A stretch of 64,000 bases of DNA from Comamonas sp. SCN 67-35 (lineage in GTDB: Bacteria; Pseudomonadota; Gammaproteobacteria; Burkholderiales; Burkholderiaceae_C), in contig MEFV01000002.1 of assembly GCA_001725255.1 (NCBI GenBank), positions 62,001 to 126,000 of the forward strand, in the 5' to 3' direction. The translations under genes were made by a program, and so were the position numbers. The notes under the pieces were generated by a model. That model was not told the DNA's origin. It was given only the letters and a program-made list of their open reading frames with translations, and did not search any database. Positions 48,421 through 59,400 of this stretch are shown here, one piece after another. How positions within the stretch are numbered: position 1 is the stretch's first letter; each line of letters opens with the position of its first letter.

Positions 48421-49836
48421 TTACTGCCTGGTGGGCGCGTTGCCCCGGAACAGGAAGTCGGCTCCTTCTTCGTGTCCGGCGGCCTGCGCGATGCCGTAGA
48501 CCGGCGTTTGCGGCAGATCCCTGGCCACGTCGGCGCGCACGGCGCCGAACACGCGCGCGGCGGGCACCCAGTCGCGGACCTGATCGATCTGTCGCATCAG
48601 GCTCCAGGCGAAAACCGAGTGGCCCGCGCGCCCGCCATCGGCCACGGGCTCGTTGCCGCCCGAGGCCATCACGACCACGGCGCGCATGCGGCGCATCTGC
48701 TCCACGTCGGGCGGCGTCTCGGCCCCGGCGCCGAGCAGTGCATCGCCTTGCGCCAGCGTGCCCGAGTAGCAGCTGTCGGCGAACACGGCGATCTGCCGGC
48801 TGGCGATGGCCGAGAGCGCCCGGTTGATGTCGGCGTTCGAGAGCCAGCCCGAAGAGTCGTCGGCGCGCGCATCCGAGGGCAGCCAGTAGCCCTCGCCCGT
48901 CTCCTGGACCACGGTGCCGTGCCCGGCGAAATACAGGGCCACGCTGTCGTTCGGGCCGGATTCCTCGATCAGGCGGTTGAGCTCGTTCAGCACCTGCGCC
49001 TTGCTGGCGTTGGGCAGGACCCGCGCCTCGTAGCCCATGCGCTGCCCCAGCACGGCGGCGATGGCCTGAGCGTCCGAAGTCGGGTTGGTCAGTTGCGGGA
49101 TGCGTGCATCCTGATACCGGTCCAGACCGATGAAAAGCGCCGTGTGCCGCGCGGGCCGCAGCGGCGAGACCGCGTGGGTCTGGCGGCGCAGCAGGCAGCC
49201 GGGGCCGGCCGTGTCGCACCCGGGGGCGTCGGCCCTGCGCGGATCGGCCCTGAGCTGGTTGACCGCGGGGGCCAGAAGCGCGGCCATGAACTGGCTGCGT
49301 TCGCGCAGCAGCTGGTTGCGCGCCGCGGGCGGCAGCTGGGCGAGCGGCAGCACGCGCAGGTAGTTCGTGCCATCGGGCTGGGGAGACAGAAAGCCCGAGG
49401 GCTCCCAGTGCGTCGTGCCATCGGCTTTGGCTGGCGTCGGCGCGACCATGTCCACGATGGTGGTCGAACCGTTTGCGGTGGCGGGGCGGTTGATGCGTTG
49501 CGAACCGCGCTCCCAGTCGGACCAGAGATCTTGGCTGTCACCGGCCCGCGGACCCGGTGTGGGTGGAGGTGGGGGAACGGGTGCAGGCGTGGGTACTGGG
49601 GGAGGCGTGGGCGTTGGTGCAGGTGCTGGCGGAGGGACGGGCGCTGGTGCTGGTGCCGGTATGGGTATTGGCGTGGGTGCGGGCGTGGGCGCAGGTGTTG
49701 GAGAGGGCGAGGGCCTGGGCGGCAGCATCACGCTCTGTGCCTGAGCGCCGTGCGGGGGCAGACCCGCCTGCAGGGTGCCGAGCAGGAGGCAGATCGCGGT
49801 CCATTGGGTGCGCTTCGGGGTGTGGCTGGAGTTCAT
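48421..49836 (-). CDS. Exported caspase-like (peptidase C14) protein with Pro-rich stalk
   Basis: 471 aa. A Sec signal peptide (cleavage near AQAQ, residue 34) is followed by a Pro/Ala/Thr stalk (about 39-97), a linker region, and a caspase/metacaspase domain (about 228-440) with the His-Cys dyad: H306 in YFAGHG and C356 in [10 protein letters not shown]. The dyad is intact, so proteolysis is plausible; the substrate is unknown. It follows a TpsB-like outer-membrane transporter gene by 38 bp, with ribosome site agagg, suggesting an exported two-gene system. Confidence 0.88.
   Translation of the reverse strand: MNSSHTPKRTQWTAICLLLGTLQAGLPPHGAQAQSVMLPPRPSPSPTPAPTPAPTPIPIPAPAPAPVPPPAPAPTPTPPPVPTPAPVPPPPPTPGPRAGDSQDLWSDWERGSQRINRPATANGSTTIVDMVAPTPAKADGTTHWEPSGFLSPQPDGTNYLRVLPLAQLPPAARNQLLRERSQFMAALLAPAVNQLRADPRRADAPGCDTAGPGCLLRRQTHAVSPLRPARHTALFIGLDRYQDARIPQLTNPTSDAQAIAAVLGQRMGYEARVLPNASKAQVLNELNRLIEESGPNDSVALYFAGHGTVVQETGEGYWLPSDARADDSSGWLSNADINRALSAIASRQIAVFADSCYSGTLAQGDALLGAGAETPPDVEQMRRMRAVVVMASGGNEPVADGGRAGHSVFAWSLMRQIDQVRDWVPAARVFGAVRADVARDLPQTPVYGIAQAAGHEEGADFLFRGNAPTRQ
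49546..49725 (-). repeat. Low-complexity Pro-Ala-Thr coding repeat
   Basis: Imperfect 6-12 bp repeats encoding PAPTPAP/PIPAPAP-type units (residues about 38-97 of the caspase-like protein). Such tracts change length easily by slippage. Confidence 0.8.
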
Positions 49837-49874
49837 GACGGCCTCTGACGGACGGGGTTGTGCGCGGGCGGCGA

Positions 49875-51524
49875 TCAGAACTGCGCCGTCAGGCCCAGGT
49901 GCAGCTTCCAGTCGCCGCGCCGGGTCTCCTGCACCTGCGTACCTGCACGCGCGGCATCGATGCGCAGGAAGAAGCGGTTGCCCACGGCCCAGGAGGCGCC
50001 GATGCCCGCCGACCACAGCGTGCAGCTGCTGTGTCCGGGGCGGCACGGGCTGCCCAGGTGGTTGGAGACGCGGCCCGCGTCCGCGAAGAAGGACAGCGTC
50101 GGCCAGGCGTCCGACACGGGTTGGCCCAGCAGCGTGTCCAGCCGGGTGCTGAGCTCCAGCGATGTGGAAGCGCCCGAGTCGCCCACCAGCGCACGTTCTT
50201 CGTAACCGCGCACGGTGGCGCTGCCGGCCACGCCGATCTGCTCGGCCGTGATGAGCGCGTGGGGCGCGACCTGTCCGTCCAGACGCCACTTGAGCTGCCA
50301 GTGAGGCGAGAGGCGCCCCAGCACCTGGGCATTCAGGCGCAGCAGCTGGTAGCGGCTGTCGGCGCCCGCCCGGTTGGCGGCGTAATCACTGTCGCGCCCG
50401 GCGCTGCCCCAGGGCAGGTTGTGTACCCACTGGATGTTGAGCATGTACGAATCCGGCCGGTAGAGCGTGTAACCCAGCGCCAGGGGCAGGGCATGCTGGG
50501 TGTTGTTGCCCGTGGGGCCGCAGCCGGCCTGCCCCGGATCGCCCGGCGTGCATTCGGTGCGGTAGCGGCGCACGTCCAGGCCGAGCGAGAGCTGGGATTT
50601 GCTCTCGCTCAGGCCAGGCAGCAGCCAGATGGCGCGCACGCCGGCCGAGAGGCCGTCGCCGGCGAAACGCATGTCCCCCGTCGTCGTGGTGTTGGTGCTC
50701 GACCGGGTGTTGGACGCGAGCAGCGCGCCTTCCAGCGCCATGTGCGCGCTGTACAGCGGCACGCGCAGGGTGCCGCTGAACACGGCGACGCGCGAGGGGC
50801 GTTCGGGCGCGGTCTCCGCGCGCACGCCCAGCACCATGTCGCGATCGGCGACGTTGGCGTTCTGGTACTGCGCGGCCAGGCGCCAGCGGCCGGTGTCGGG
50901 CGTGCCGGTGTTGGAGAGGTCGATGCGCCAGGGCCGCAGCGGGCGTTCCTCTACGGTGACGAGCGCCTCCACGTCGCCGGTGTCGAAGCCCGGCTGCAGC
51001 AGCACGCGGCTGTATTTCGCGGGATTGGTGTTGGCCAGCAGCAGCTCGCGGTCCAGGTCCCGGAGACTGGGCGTGCGGCCCGGCTGCAGCGCGGGGACGC
51101 TGCGCAGGACGTTGTCGCGGCTGAAGCGGTACTGGCCCGCGGTGCTGATCTGGCTCACCCTGCCCTCGACCACCTGCAGATGCAGCACACGGCTGCCCGG
51201 CTGCTGTTCGGGCAGCAGCACGACGACGGCACCCCAGCCCGCCGCACGGTAGGCGTCCTGCAGGCGCTGCGCGGCGGCCTGCATGGCGGGGACATCCATG
51301 TCGGCGCCCGCCGTGCCCAGCGCCTCATCGACGCAGGCCTGGGGCAGCAGGGTATTGCCGCTGACCTCGAAACGATCGATCGGCACGCTGGCGCCAGAGG
51401 CCCAGGCGGTGGCGGCCACGAGCAAGGCACCGGCCATGCACAGCAGTCGCCCTGCATGGCTGCGGGAAACGGCACCTGGTGGTGATTCGACTCGCTGGCG
51501 ATGGAGCGGGCGGGCGGTGGCCAT
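49875..51524 (-). CDS. TpsB-like outer-membrane transporter (ShlB/FhaC/HecB family)
   Basis: 549 aa: signal peptide region up to about residue 45, a POTRA domain (about 48-122, IDRFEVSGNTLLP), a second POTRA-like stretch, then a 16-strand barrel with the TpsB signature VRGYE (438-442), the FFADAG motif (479-484) and a terminal Phe. TpsB proteins secrete large TpsA exoproteins in two-partner systems. No TpsA gene is present; instead a caspase-like gene follows. The ATG at 51437 is an alternative start that gives a more compact signal peptide. Confidence 0.9.
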   Translation of the reverse strand: MATARPLHRQRVESPPGAVSRSHAGRLLCMAGALLVAATAWASGASVPIDRFEVSGNTLLPQACVDEALGTAGADMDVPAMQAAAQRLQDAYRAAGWGAVVVLLPEQQPGSRVLHLQVVEGRVSQISTAGQYRFSRDNVLRSVPALQPGRTPSLRDLDRELLLANTNPAKYSRVLLQPGFDTGDVEALVTVEERPLRPWRIDLSNTGTPDTGRWRLAAQYQNANVADRDMVLGVRAETAPERPSRVAVFSGTLRVPLYSAHMALEGALLASNTRSSTNTTTTGDMRFAGDGLSAGVRAIWLLPGLSESKSQLSLGLDVRRYRTECTPGDPGQAGCGPTGNNTQHALPLALGYTLYRPDSYMLNIQWVHNLPWGSAGRDSDYAANRAGADSRYQLLRLNAQVLGRLSPHWQLKWRLDGQVAPHALITAEQIGVAGSATVRGYEERALVGDSGASTSLELSTRLDTLLGQPVSDAWPTLSFFADAGRVSNHLGSPCRPGHSSCTLWSAGIGASWAVGNRFFLRIDAARAGTQVQETRRGDWKLHLGLTAQF

Positions 51525-51631
51525 TGATGCAGCCTCTCACGAAGTGTCGCGTGAAAGACTACGGCAATCGCTCCTTTCTGGCAAGCATTCCGGCAAGTGC
51601 CGGGTGCGGGCGCCGCTTGCCTGGCGTGGCT

Positions 51632-52093
51632 TCAGGGCTTGATGTAGGCGTAATGCTCGCGGCTTTGCAGCTGGCCGATGCGCACCACACCCGAGGGCGT
51701 GAAATCGGCGTCCATGATGAACTTGTCCTTATCGATCTTGCGGTTGCGCAGCGTGATTTCGCAGACCTCGAAGCGCACGCCGCGCGCCTTGAGCGCGCTC
51801 ACGAGCGAGGCGTAGTCGATGTTGGGGTTCTTCGGGTCCTTGGCGCCGTCCATGAGGAAGTCGATCCCGTTGGCGTGCGTGACGACGACGATCTTCGTCT
51901 CGGGCGCCACGTCCAGGTGGTTGCGTACGTTGCGCAGCCCCTTGGTGGCCTGCGTGCTCCAGTCGTCGATGTGGTAGACCACCTTGTCCCCGCCCTCGCT
52001 CTTGCCCTGGGCGAGTGCGCCGGCGGTGGCAAGCAGCGCGCTGGTGGCGATCAGGCGGCGGCGGGCGGTGGTGGTGCGTGCGGATGCGGTCAT
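51632..52093 (-). CDS. Exported DsrE-like protein
   Basis: 153 aa with an Arg-rich, Tat-like N-terminus (RRRLIATSALLATAGALA) and a DsrE/F-like fold: KVVYHIDDWSTQATKGLRNV, then IVVVTHANGIDFL. The sulfur-relay cysteine common in DsrE is replaced by a single Cys in FEVCEITL. Function unknown; related genes occur alone in many Betaproteobacteria. Upstream of the TpsB/caspase pair on the same strand, 107 bp away. Confidence 0.8.
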   Translation of the reverse strand: MTASARTTTARRRLIATSALLATAGALAQGKSEGGDKVVYHIDDWSTQATKGLRNVRNHLDVAPETKIVVVTHANGIDFLMDGAKDPKNPNIDYASLVSALKARGVRFEVCEITLRNRKIDKDKFIMDADFTPSGVVRIGQLQSREHYAYIKP

Positions 52094-52160
52094 GCGGGCT
52101 TTCTTCAGGTGGGAGAACTTACGAAGGTAGCACCATCGCCCGATCTCTGCAGGCGCTCTT

Positions 52161-52169
52161 TGCTACACT
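52161..52169 (+). promoter_or_regulatory. Probable trp promoter (extended -10)
   Basis: TGCTACACT matches the extended -10 form (TG-N-TAnnnT). It lies 7 bp before the leader peptide ATG, so the transcript would start at or just before that codon. No convincing -35 box is seen, as is usual for extended -10 promoters. Confidence 0.6.
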
Positions 52170-52176
52170 GGCGCCC

Positions 52177-52257
52177 ATGTTCATCCACCGCGCGTTCGTT
52201 GCAGGTCTGAGTGACCGGGGAGCCTGGCCCTGGCGCAGCTGCATGCATACCGCTTGA
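52177..52257 (+). CDS. trpL: trp leader peptide (attenuator)
   Basis: A 26-codon frame, MFIHRAFVAGLSDRGAWPWR followed by six more residues, with two Trp codons separated by one Pro (WPW at residues 17-19). It sits directly after a promoter and before several competing stem-loops ahead of trpE, the layout of ribosome-mediated attenuation: stalling at the Trp codons when Trp-tRNA is low would favour trpE transcription. Trp leader peptides upstream of trpE are described in other Betaproteobacteria. Confidence 0.75.
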   Translation: MFIHRAFVAGLSDRGAWPWRSCMHTA

Positions 52258-52265
52258 ACGCACCC

Positions 52266-52361
52266 GGGCACCACCCAGGGTGCCCCGCAGCCTGACCCAT
52301 GCACGAGGGCAGGCGCTTCCTCACGAGATGAACCCGGCGGCTCACCCGCACACGCCGCCGG
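52266..52361 (+). promoter_or_regulatory. trp attenuator stem-loops
   Basis: Three hairpins follow the leader peptide: GGGCACC/GGGTGCC near 52266-52286, GCCTG/CAGGC near 52290-52315, and CCGGCGGC/GCCGCCGG (8 perfect bp) at 52334-52361. No long T-tract follows, so termination may be Rho-dependent or the last stem may hide the trpE ribosome site (gggag) instead. Confidence 0.6.
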
Positions 52362-52376
52362 AACTGGGAGATCCCC

Positions 52377-53876
52377 GTGATCACTGAACTTGAATTCAAG
52401 AGCCTCGCCGGTGAAGGCTACAACCGCATCCCCTTGATCGCGGAAGCCTTTGCCGATCTGGAAACCCCGCTGTCGCTCTACCTCAAGCTGGCCCGCGGCT
52501 CGGGTCAGGGTCGGAACAGCTTTCTGCTCGAATCGGTGGTGGGCGGCGAGCGCTTCGGGCGCTACAGCTTCATCGGCCTGCCGGCCAGAACCTTCCTGCG
52601 CGCCAGCGGCTTTGGCGCGGCGGCGAAGACCGAGATCGTGACCGATGGCCAGGTGACCGAGACCCTGGCGGGCAACCCGCTGGACGTGATCGCCGAATAC
52701 CAGAAGCGCTTCAAGGTGGCGCTGCGCCCCGGGCTGCCGCGTTTCTGTGGCGGGCTCGCGGGCTATTTCGGCTACGACGCGGTGCGCTACATCGAGAAGA
52801 AGCTGGAGAATTCCTGCCCGCCCGACGAACTGGGCTGCCCGGACATCCTGCTGCTGCAGTGCGAGGAGCTGGCCGTCATCGACAACCTCTCGGGCAGGCT
52901 CTACCTCATCGTCTACGCCGATCCAACGCAGCCCGAGGCCTATGCACGTGGCAAGAAGCGCCTGCGCGAGCTCAAGGATCAGCTCAAGTACTCGGTGAGC
53001 GCGCCGCGCCTCGAGCGCAGCGAGAGCCATCCGGCCGAGCGCGGCTTTGCCAAGTCCGACTTCATCGCGGCCGTCGAGCGCGCCAAGGAGCTGATCGCCG
53101 CGGGCGACTTCATGCAGGTGCAGGTGGGCCAGCGCATCCACAAGCGCTACACGCAGTCGCCGCTGTCGCTGTACCGCGCGCTGCGTTCGCTCAATCCCTC
53201 GCCCTACATGTATTTCTACGATTTCGGCGACTTCCAGGTCGTGGGCGCGAGCCCCGAGATCCTGGTGCGCCAGGAGCGCACCGACGAAGGCGTGAAGGTG
53301 ACGATACGCCCGCTGGCGGGCACGCGCCCCAGGGGCAACACGCCTGAACGGGACCAGGCGGCCGAGCAGGAGCTGGTGAGCGACCCCAAGGAGCGCGCCG
53401 AGCACGTGATGCTGATCGACCTGGCGCGCAACGACATCGGGCGCATCGCCCGGGTGGGCAGCGTGAAGGTGACCGAGGCCTTCGTGGTCGAGCGCTACAG
53501 CCATGTGATGCACATCGTGAGCAATGTCGAGGGCCTGCTCAACGAAGGCATGAGCAGCCTGGACGTGCTCAAGGCGACCTTCCCTGCGGGCACGCTCACG
53601 GGCGCGCCCAAGGTGCATGCGATGGAGCTGATCGACCGGCTGGAGCCGACCAAGCGCGGCCTGTACGGCGGAGCCTGCGGCTATCTCTCCTACGCGGGCG
53701 ACATGGACGTGGCGATCGCGATCCGCACCGGCATCGTCAAGGATGGCGTGCTCTACGTGCAGGCCGCCGCCGGCGTGGTGGCCGATTCGGTGCCCGAGCT
53801 CGAATGGAAGGAAACCGAGGCCAAGGCGCGTGCGTTGCTGCGCGCGGCCGAACTGGTGGAGGAGGGGCTGGAATGA
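52377..53876 (+). CDS. trpE: Anthranilate synthase component I
   Basis: 499 aa starting at GTG. It makes anthranilate from chorismate using ammonia supplied by TrpG. Conserved features include the chorismate-binding core ([41 protein letters not shown]) and, near the N-terminus, an LLES-type motif ([17 protein letters not shown]) that is typical of Trp feedback binding. Stop overlaps the trpG start (ATGA, 53873-53876). Confidence 0.97.
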   Translation: MITELEFKSLAGEGYNRIPLIAEAFADLETPLSLYLKLARGSGQGRNSFLLESVVGGERFGRYSFIGLPARTFLRASGFGAAAKTEIVTDGQVTETLAGNPLDVIAEYQKRFKVALRPGLPRFCGGLAGYFGYDAVRYIEKKLENSCPPDELGCPDILLLQCEELAVIDNLSGRLYLIVYADPTQPEAYARGKKRLRELKDQLKYSVSAPRLERSESHPAERGFAKSDFIAAVERAKELIAAGDFMQVQVGQRIHKRYTQSPLSLYRALRSLNPSPYMYFYDFGDFQVVGASPEILVRQERTDEGVKVTIRPLAGTRPRGNTPERDQAAEQELVSDPKERAEHVMLIDLARNDIGRIARVGSVKVTEAFVVERYSHVMHIVSNVEGLLNEGMSSLDVLKATFPAGTLTGAPKVHAMELIDRLEPTKRGLYGGACGYLSYAGDMDVAIAIRTGIVKDGVLYVQAAAGVVADSVPELEWKETEAKARALLRAAELVEEGLE

Positions 53877-54448
53877 AACTCCTGATGATCGACAACTACG
53901 ACAGTTTCACCTTCAACCTGGTGCAGTATTTTGGCGAGTTGGGGGCGCAGGTCGATGTGGTGCGCAACGACGAAACCTCGCTGCAGGACATCGCCGCGCG
54001 CGCGCCCGAGCGGCTGGTGATCTCGCCCGGGCCGTGCTCGCCCAAGGAGGCGGGTATCTCGGTCGAGGCCATCCGCGCCTTTGCCGGGAAGATCCCGCTG
54101 CTGGGCGTGTGCCTGGGCCACCAGGCGATCGGCGAGGCCTTCGGCGGCGACGTGGTGCGCGCGGGCCGGCAGATGCACGGCAAGACCAGCGTCATCACCA
54201 CCGATGAAAAGGGCGTGTTCACCGGGCTGCCGCGCCAGTTCACCGTGAACCGCTACCACTCGCTCGCGATCGCGCGGGACACGCTGCCCGAGTGCCTGAC
54301 GGTGACGGCCACCAGCGAGGACGGCGAAATCCAGGGCGTGCGCCACATGGCGCTGGCCGTGGAGGGCGTGCAGTTTCACCCCGAGAGCATCCTCACCGAG
54401 CATGGCCATGCGCTGCTGCGCAATTTTCTGCAGCAGCGCACCGCCTGA
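53873..54448 (+). CDS. trpG: Anthranilate synthase component II (glutamine amidotransferase)
   Basis: 191 aa. Class-I amidotransferase with the catalytic Cys80 in GVCLGHQ and the His-Glu pair in FHPES near residue 170; SPGPCSP forms the oxyanion region. Its stop at 54448 is followed at once by a dispersed repeat that separates it from trpD. Confidence 0.96.
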   Translation: MKLLMIDNYDSFTFNLVQYFGELGAQVDVVRNDETSLQDIAARAPERLVISPGPCSPKEAGISVEAIRAFAGKIPLLGVCLGHQAIGEAFGGDVVRAGRQMHGKTSVITTDEKGVFTGLPRQFTVNRYHSLAIARDTLPECLTVTATSEDGEIQGVRHMALAVEGVQFHPESILTEHGHALLRNFLQQRTA

Positions 54449-54450
54449 GA

Positions 54451-54505
54451 CTTCAAGATAAATCGGCCTGAAATGCTTATCTGTAAAGCGCTGAAAGCTA
54501 TCAAT
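54451..54505 (-). repeat. Dispersed ~50-bp hairpin repeat, copy 5 (within the trp operon)
   Basis: On the minus strand: TTGATAGCTTT, GCGCTT-TACAGAT-AAGC, then CAGGCCGATTTATCTTGAA. It fills the trpG-trpD gap; the trpD ribosome site (aaagga) lies immediately beyond its edge. Confidence 0.8.
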
Positions 54506-54516
54506 AAAGGAATACC

Positions 54517-55551
54517 GTGAACACCATCACCCCCCAGGAGGCGCTGCAGCGCACGATCGAGCACCGCGAGATCTTCCACGACGAAATGCTGCAGCTCATG
54601 CGCATGATCATGAGCGGCGAGATGTCGCCGGTCATGACCGCGGCCATCATCACCGGCCTGCGCGTGAAGAAGGAGACGATAGGCGAGATCACCGCGGCCG
54701 CGCAGGTGATGCGCGAGTTTTCCAAAAAGGTGCAGGTGCACGATATGAAGCACCTCGTGGACATCGTGGGCACGGGCGGCGACGGCGCCAACACCTTCAA
54801 CATCTCCACCTGCGCCACCTTCGTCGTGGCGGCCGCGGGCGGCCGCGTGAGCAAGCATGGCGGGCGCAGCGTGTCCAGCACATCGGGCAGCGCCGACGTG
54901 ATGGAGCAGCTCGGGGTGAACGTCAATCTCACGCCTGAGCAGATCGCGCGGTCAGTGGCCGAGGTCGGCATCGGCTTCATGTTCGCGCCCAACCACCACC
55001 CGGCGATGAAGAACGTCGCGCCGGTGCGCCGCGAGATGGGCGTGCGCACGCTCTTCAACATCCTCGGGCCGCTCACCAACCCGGCGGGCGCGCCCAACAT
55101 CCTCATGGGCGTGTTCCATGAGGATCTGGTGGGCATCCAGGTGCGCGCGCTGCAGCGCCTGGGCGCCGAGCATGCGCTGGTGGTCTACGGGCGCGATGGC
55201 CTGGACGAAATCAGCCTCGGCGCGGGCACGCGCGTGGGCGAGCTCAAGGACGGCGTGGTGCACGAGTACGAAATCCACCCCGAGGACTTCGGCCTGCGCA
55301 TGGCGGGCACACGCGCGGTGCGGGTGAACACACCCGAGGAATCCAGGGCCATGCTGCTCGGTGTGCTGGCGGGCGAGACCGGGCCGGCGCACGACATCGT
55401 CTGCCTGAACGCCGGCGCGGCGCTGTATGCGGCCGGTGTGGCCGGGGACATCGCCGATGGACTGCGGCGCGCACGCCAGGCCGTGGAAAGCGGCGCCGCG
55501 CGCGCCAAGATGGACGAATTCGTCGCCTTCACCCAGCGGTGCGCGGCATGA
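54517..55551 (+). CDS. trpD: Anthranilate phosphoribosyltransferase
   Basis: 344 aa starting at GTG. It transfers phosphoribose from PRPP to anthranilate. [22 protein letters not shown] PRPP loop (about 78-95), [16 protein letters not shown] and [20 protein letters not shown] are canonical. Third gene of trpEGDC; its stop overlaps the trpC start. Confidence 0.97.
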   Translation: MNTITPQEALQRTIEHREIFHDEMLQLMRMIMSGEMSPVMTAAIITGLRVKKETIGEITAAAQVMREFSKKVQVHDMKHLVDIVGTGGDGANTFNISTCATFVVAAAGGRVSKHGGRSVSSTSGSADVMEQLGVNVNLTPEQIARSVAEVGIGFMFAPNHHPAMKNVAPVRREMGVRTLFNILGPLTNPAGAPNILMGVFHEDLVGIQVRALQRLGAEHALVVYGRDGLDEISLGAGTRVGELKDGVVHEYEIHPEDFGLRMAGTRAVRVNTPEESRAMLLGVLAGETGPAHDIVCLNAGAALYAAGVAGDIADGLRRARQAVESGAARAKMDEFVAFTQRCAA

Positions 55552-56369
55552 CGGACACTGCGGGCGCCGTGCCCGATATCCTGCAGACCATCTGCGCGGT
55601 GAAGGCGCAGGAGGTGGCCGAGGGCCGGCAACGCACCCCGGCGGCGGCCATGCGCGCGGCGGCGGTGGCCGCGCCGCCCGCGCGAGACTTTGTCGGCAGC
55701 CTGCGCGCGCGCATGGACGCGGGGCAGGCCGCCGTGATCGCCGAAATCAAGAAGGCGAGCCCGAGCAAGGGCGTGATCCGCCCGGACTTCGACCCGGCGG
55801 CGCTGGCGCGAAGTTACGCGCAGGGCGACGGCGCGTTGGCCGCCGCCTGTCTTTCGGTGCTCACCGACCGGCAATTCTTCCAGGGTGCACCCGAGTTTTT
55901 GCAGCAGGCGCGCGCGGCCTGCGCCCTGCCGGTGCTGCGCAAGGACTTCATGGTCGATGCCTGGCAGATCGACGAGTCGCGCGCGATGGGGGCCGATTGC
56001 ATTTTGCTCATCGCGGCCTGCCTGGACGATGCCCAGATGGCGGACATGCAGGCCCAGGCCCATGGGCTGGGCATGGCCGTGCTCTTGGAAGTGCACGACG
56101 CCACGGAGATGGAACGCGCGCTGCACCTTCAGGCGCCGCTCATCGGCATCAACAGCCGCAATCTGCGCACCTTCGAGGTCAGCCTGCAGACCACGCTCGC
56201 CCTGCGCGCCATGGTGCCGCCCGGGCACCTGCTCGTGGCCGAATCGGGCATTGTCACGCGGGGCGACGTGCGGACGCTGAAAGAAGCCGGTATCGGCGCT
56301 TTTCTGATAGGGGAAACATTGATGCGCGCGGACTCTCCGGGACTGGCTTTGGGAGAGCTGTTCGGGTAA
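55548..56369 (+). CDS. trpC: Indole-3-glycerol phosphate synthase
   Basis: 273-aa TIM-barrel enzyme. Start at 55548 overlaps the trpD stop. Conserved segments: [47 protein letters not shown] and [12 protein letters not shown]. Last gene of the trp operon. Confidence 0.97.
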   Translation: MTDTAGAVPDILQTICAVKAQEVAEGRQRTPAAAMRAAAVAAPPARDFVGSLRARMDAGQAAVIAEIKKASPSKGVIRPDFDPAALARSYAQGDGALAAACLSVLTDRQFFQGAPEFLQQARAACALPVLRKDFMVDAWQIDESRAMGADCILLIAACLDDAQMADMQAQAHGLGMAVLLEVHDATEMERALHLQAPLIGINSRNLRTFEVSLQTTLALRAMVPPGHLLVAESGIVTRGDVRTLKEAGIGAFLIGETLMRADSPGLALGELFG

Positions 56370-56432
56370 ATTGCAATCGGTTACGCATCAAGCGATGGCC
56401 GTGATTGCCCCTTACCTCACTCCCAGCCCGTC

Positions 56433-59400
56433 ATGGCGGACATTCCTGACCGCCGTTTGAGTCCGCTCGCGGGCGAACTGCGCTGGCTGGCGCTGGTGTG
56501 GCTGCTCGTGGGCGCGGCGCTCGCGTGTGTGCTGTGGCTCGATCGAGGGCGTGTCGAGTCGAGCGAGAAGGTGCTGCTGGCTCAGCAGGCGCGCATCCTG
56601 TCGCGGGCGCTGGCGCGCCAGATCGCCACCGTGAACGGCGCGCTCGAGGTGCTGGCCGATGCCCCCGCGCACACGCGCGAGGAGGCCGCCACGGGCCAGG
56701 GCTGGCTGGCGCGCCAGGTGCGTTCGCAGTCGCGCCTGCATGGCGGAGCGCAGGCGGTGCTGGACGCGCAGGGGAGGGTGCTGGTGGCCAGCGATGCCTC
56801 GCTGGCGGGATCCACCCATGCGGGCGAGTCTTTTTTCCAGCAGATCGAGCGCGCGCCGTCGGCCCGCACGCTTTACCTCGGCCCGCCCGACCCCACGGGT
56901 CTGGCGGGCCGTTCGCTCGTGCTCTCGCGCGCCATCATCGGGCCCGATGGGTGGCTCTCTGGCGTGGTCTGCGCGGTGCTGGACCTGGGCCGGCTGCAGC
57001 GCACGTTTGACCAGGTGCGCGTGGCGCCCGATGCGGTGGCATGGCTGCTCTACGGGGAAGAGACCCTGTTGATCGCGCTGGACGATGGCGATGGCGGGGG
57101 CGGGTCGATCCTGCAGCCCTCCGTGCCGGGTCTGGCGATGATGCAGCACCGCGCCGGCGGCGTGCCGGCCAGCGTGCAGGAGACTCCGGCTCACGACGAC
57201 GCGCCGCAACTCGTGGTGGCGCTGCAGACGCTGGACACCTCGGCACTGGCCCTCGATCACCCGATCACGCTGGGCGTGGCGCGCACCGGGAAGGCAATTT
57301 TCCGCGGCTGGCGCACCCTGGCGTGGACGCTGATCCTGATCTACGTCGTCACGGCATTCATCGCGGCGGGCGGCATCGTCTGGGTGCGCAAGCGCCGCAG
57401 CGTGCGGCTGGCGCTGCAGCAGCGGCGCAGGCAGAAGGCGCACACCGTCAAGACGCGATGGGAGGCGGCGCTGCAGGCCGCGCAGATGGGCATCTGGGAC
57501 TGGGACACACGCACGCGCCGCATGTATTACTCGTCCACCTTCAAGCGCATGCTCGGTTATGCCGATGAGGATTTCAGCGAGAGCTGGCATGAATGGGCGA
57601 GTCGGCTGCATCCCGACGAGCGTGACGCCGTGGTGGCGCGAGTGCAGCAGACCTACCAGCAGTCGGAAGATGTGCCTTTTGAAAGCGTGAACCGCATGCG
57701 GCGAAAGGATGGCAGCTACCAGTGGGTGGAGCTGCGCGGCCGCACGGTCGAGCGCGATGCGCAGGGCAGGCCACTGCGCGTTGCCGGCATCCTGGTCGAT
57801 ATCAGCCGCCGCCATGCGCTGGAAATGCGCCTCGAGCACCTGGCGCAAAGCGTGCCGGGCGTGCTCTTCGAGTACCGGCGCGACGCGAGCGGCCACGATA
57901 CCTTCCCGTATTGCACCGACAAGGTGGCCGAGCTGCTCGACCTCACGCCGGCGCAGTTGCAGGAGAGCGCCGGCCAGCTTCTCAAGCGGGTGCATCCCGA
58001 GGATGTGTCCGCGCTGCTGCGCAGCCTGCAGGTGTCGATGCAGAACCTCACGCCCTGGCGCCATGCCTACCGCATCAACCTGCCCGATGGCACCGAACGC
58101 TGGGTGGGCGGCATGTCTCATCCCAAGCGCATGGACGATGGCTCGACGCTTTGGGCAGGCTACCTGTGGGATGCCACGCTGGAGCATGCGCTGCGCGAAC
58201 GCCTGGACCTGTTGGTGGAAAACGTGCCCGGGCTGCTGTACCAGTCGCGCGTGGAGCCCGACGGGCGCAAGTATTTTCCGTATGCGAGCAAGGGCGCGAT
58301 CGCGCTCTACGGCGTGACGCCCGAGCAGATGTGCAGCGATGCGCAGGCGGTGTACGCTCGTTTCAACGCCGACGATCTTGCGGTCGGCATGCAGAAACTG
58401 GCCGACTCCGCGCGCGACATGACGGTGTGGACGCACGAGTACCGGGTGAACGTGCCGGGCCGCGCCGAGCGTTGGGTGCGCGCGCAGGCCAGGCCCCAGC
58501 GCCTGTCGAGCGGTGCGGTGCTGTGGCATGGCTACGTGCAGGACGTGACCGAGGCGCGCGAGCAGGCCATGAAGCTGCAAGAGGCACAGCAGCTGCTGGA
58601 TCACCTGATGCGCGAGATGCCGGTGGCGCTGTGCATGGTGGACGAGAACGGGCTTTTTTATTACCGCAACCGCGCCTTTCAGGAATATTTCGGCTATGGC
58701 CCGGACGAAGTGCTCACGCGCGAGCGCTGGTGGCGCGAGGTCTTCCCGGACGAGGATTACCGCGCGCAGATGCGTGACGCCTGGGAAAATTCCAAACGCG
58801 AGGCGTCCGATCGCGGCGGGAGAATCACTTCAGGTGAAGTGCGCATGTGGACGCGCGCCGCCGGGCAGCGCACCATGGCCATCAGCGGCATGGTGTTTGG
58901 CCGACATTACCTGCTGGCCTTCACCGACCAGACCGAGCAGCACGCCCGCAGTGAAATACTGCAGCAGATGGCCTTCATCGATGGCCTCACGGGCATCGCC
59001 AATCGCCGCCAGCTCGATCTGACGCTCAAGGCAGAGTGGGGGCGCTGCCAGCGCAGCGGCCAGCCGCTGGCGGTGCTGATGATAGACATCGACCTGTTCA
59101 AGTCCTTCAACGACCTCTATGGCCACCAGAAAGGCGACGAATGCCTGGCGGCCGTGGCCGGGGCGCTGCGCGCCGGGCTGAGCCGCCCGCACGACCTGGT
59201 GGCGCGCTACGGGGGCGAGGAATTTCTGTGCGTGCTGCCCATGTGCGATATGCCGGGAGCGCTGCGCAAGGCCGATGCGCTGCGCGTGGCGGTGCAGGAT
59301 CTGGGCATCGTTCACGCGGGCTCGCACGTCGCGGGCGTGGTCACCGTGAGTGTCGGCGTGGCGACCCTGGTGCCCGACGAACTGGGCGGGCCCGAGCGCC

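Noticed and set aside
49546..49725. Repetitive G/T-rich tract considered as a CRISPR or tandem-repeat locus
   Set aside because: Repeats are short, irregular, without unique spacers, and encode a Pro-rich segment in frame.
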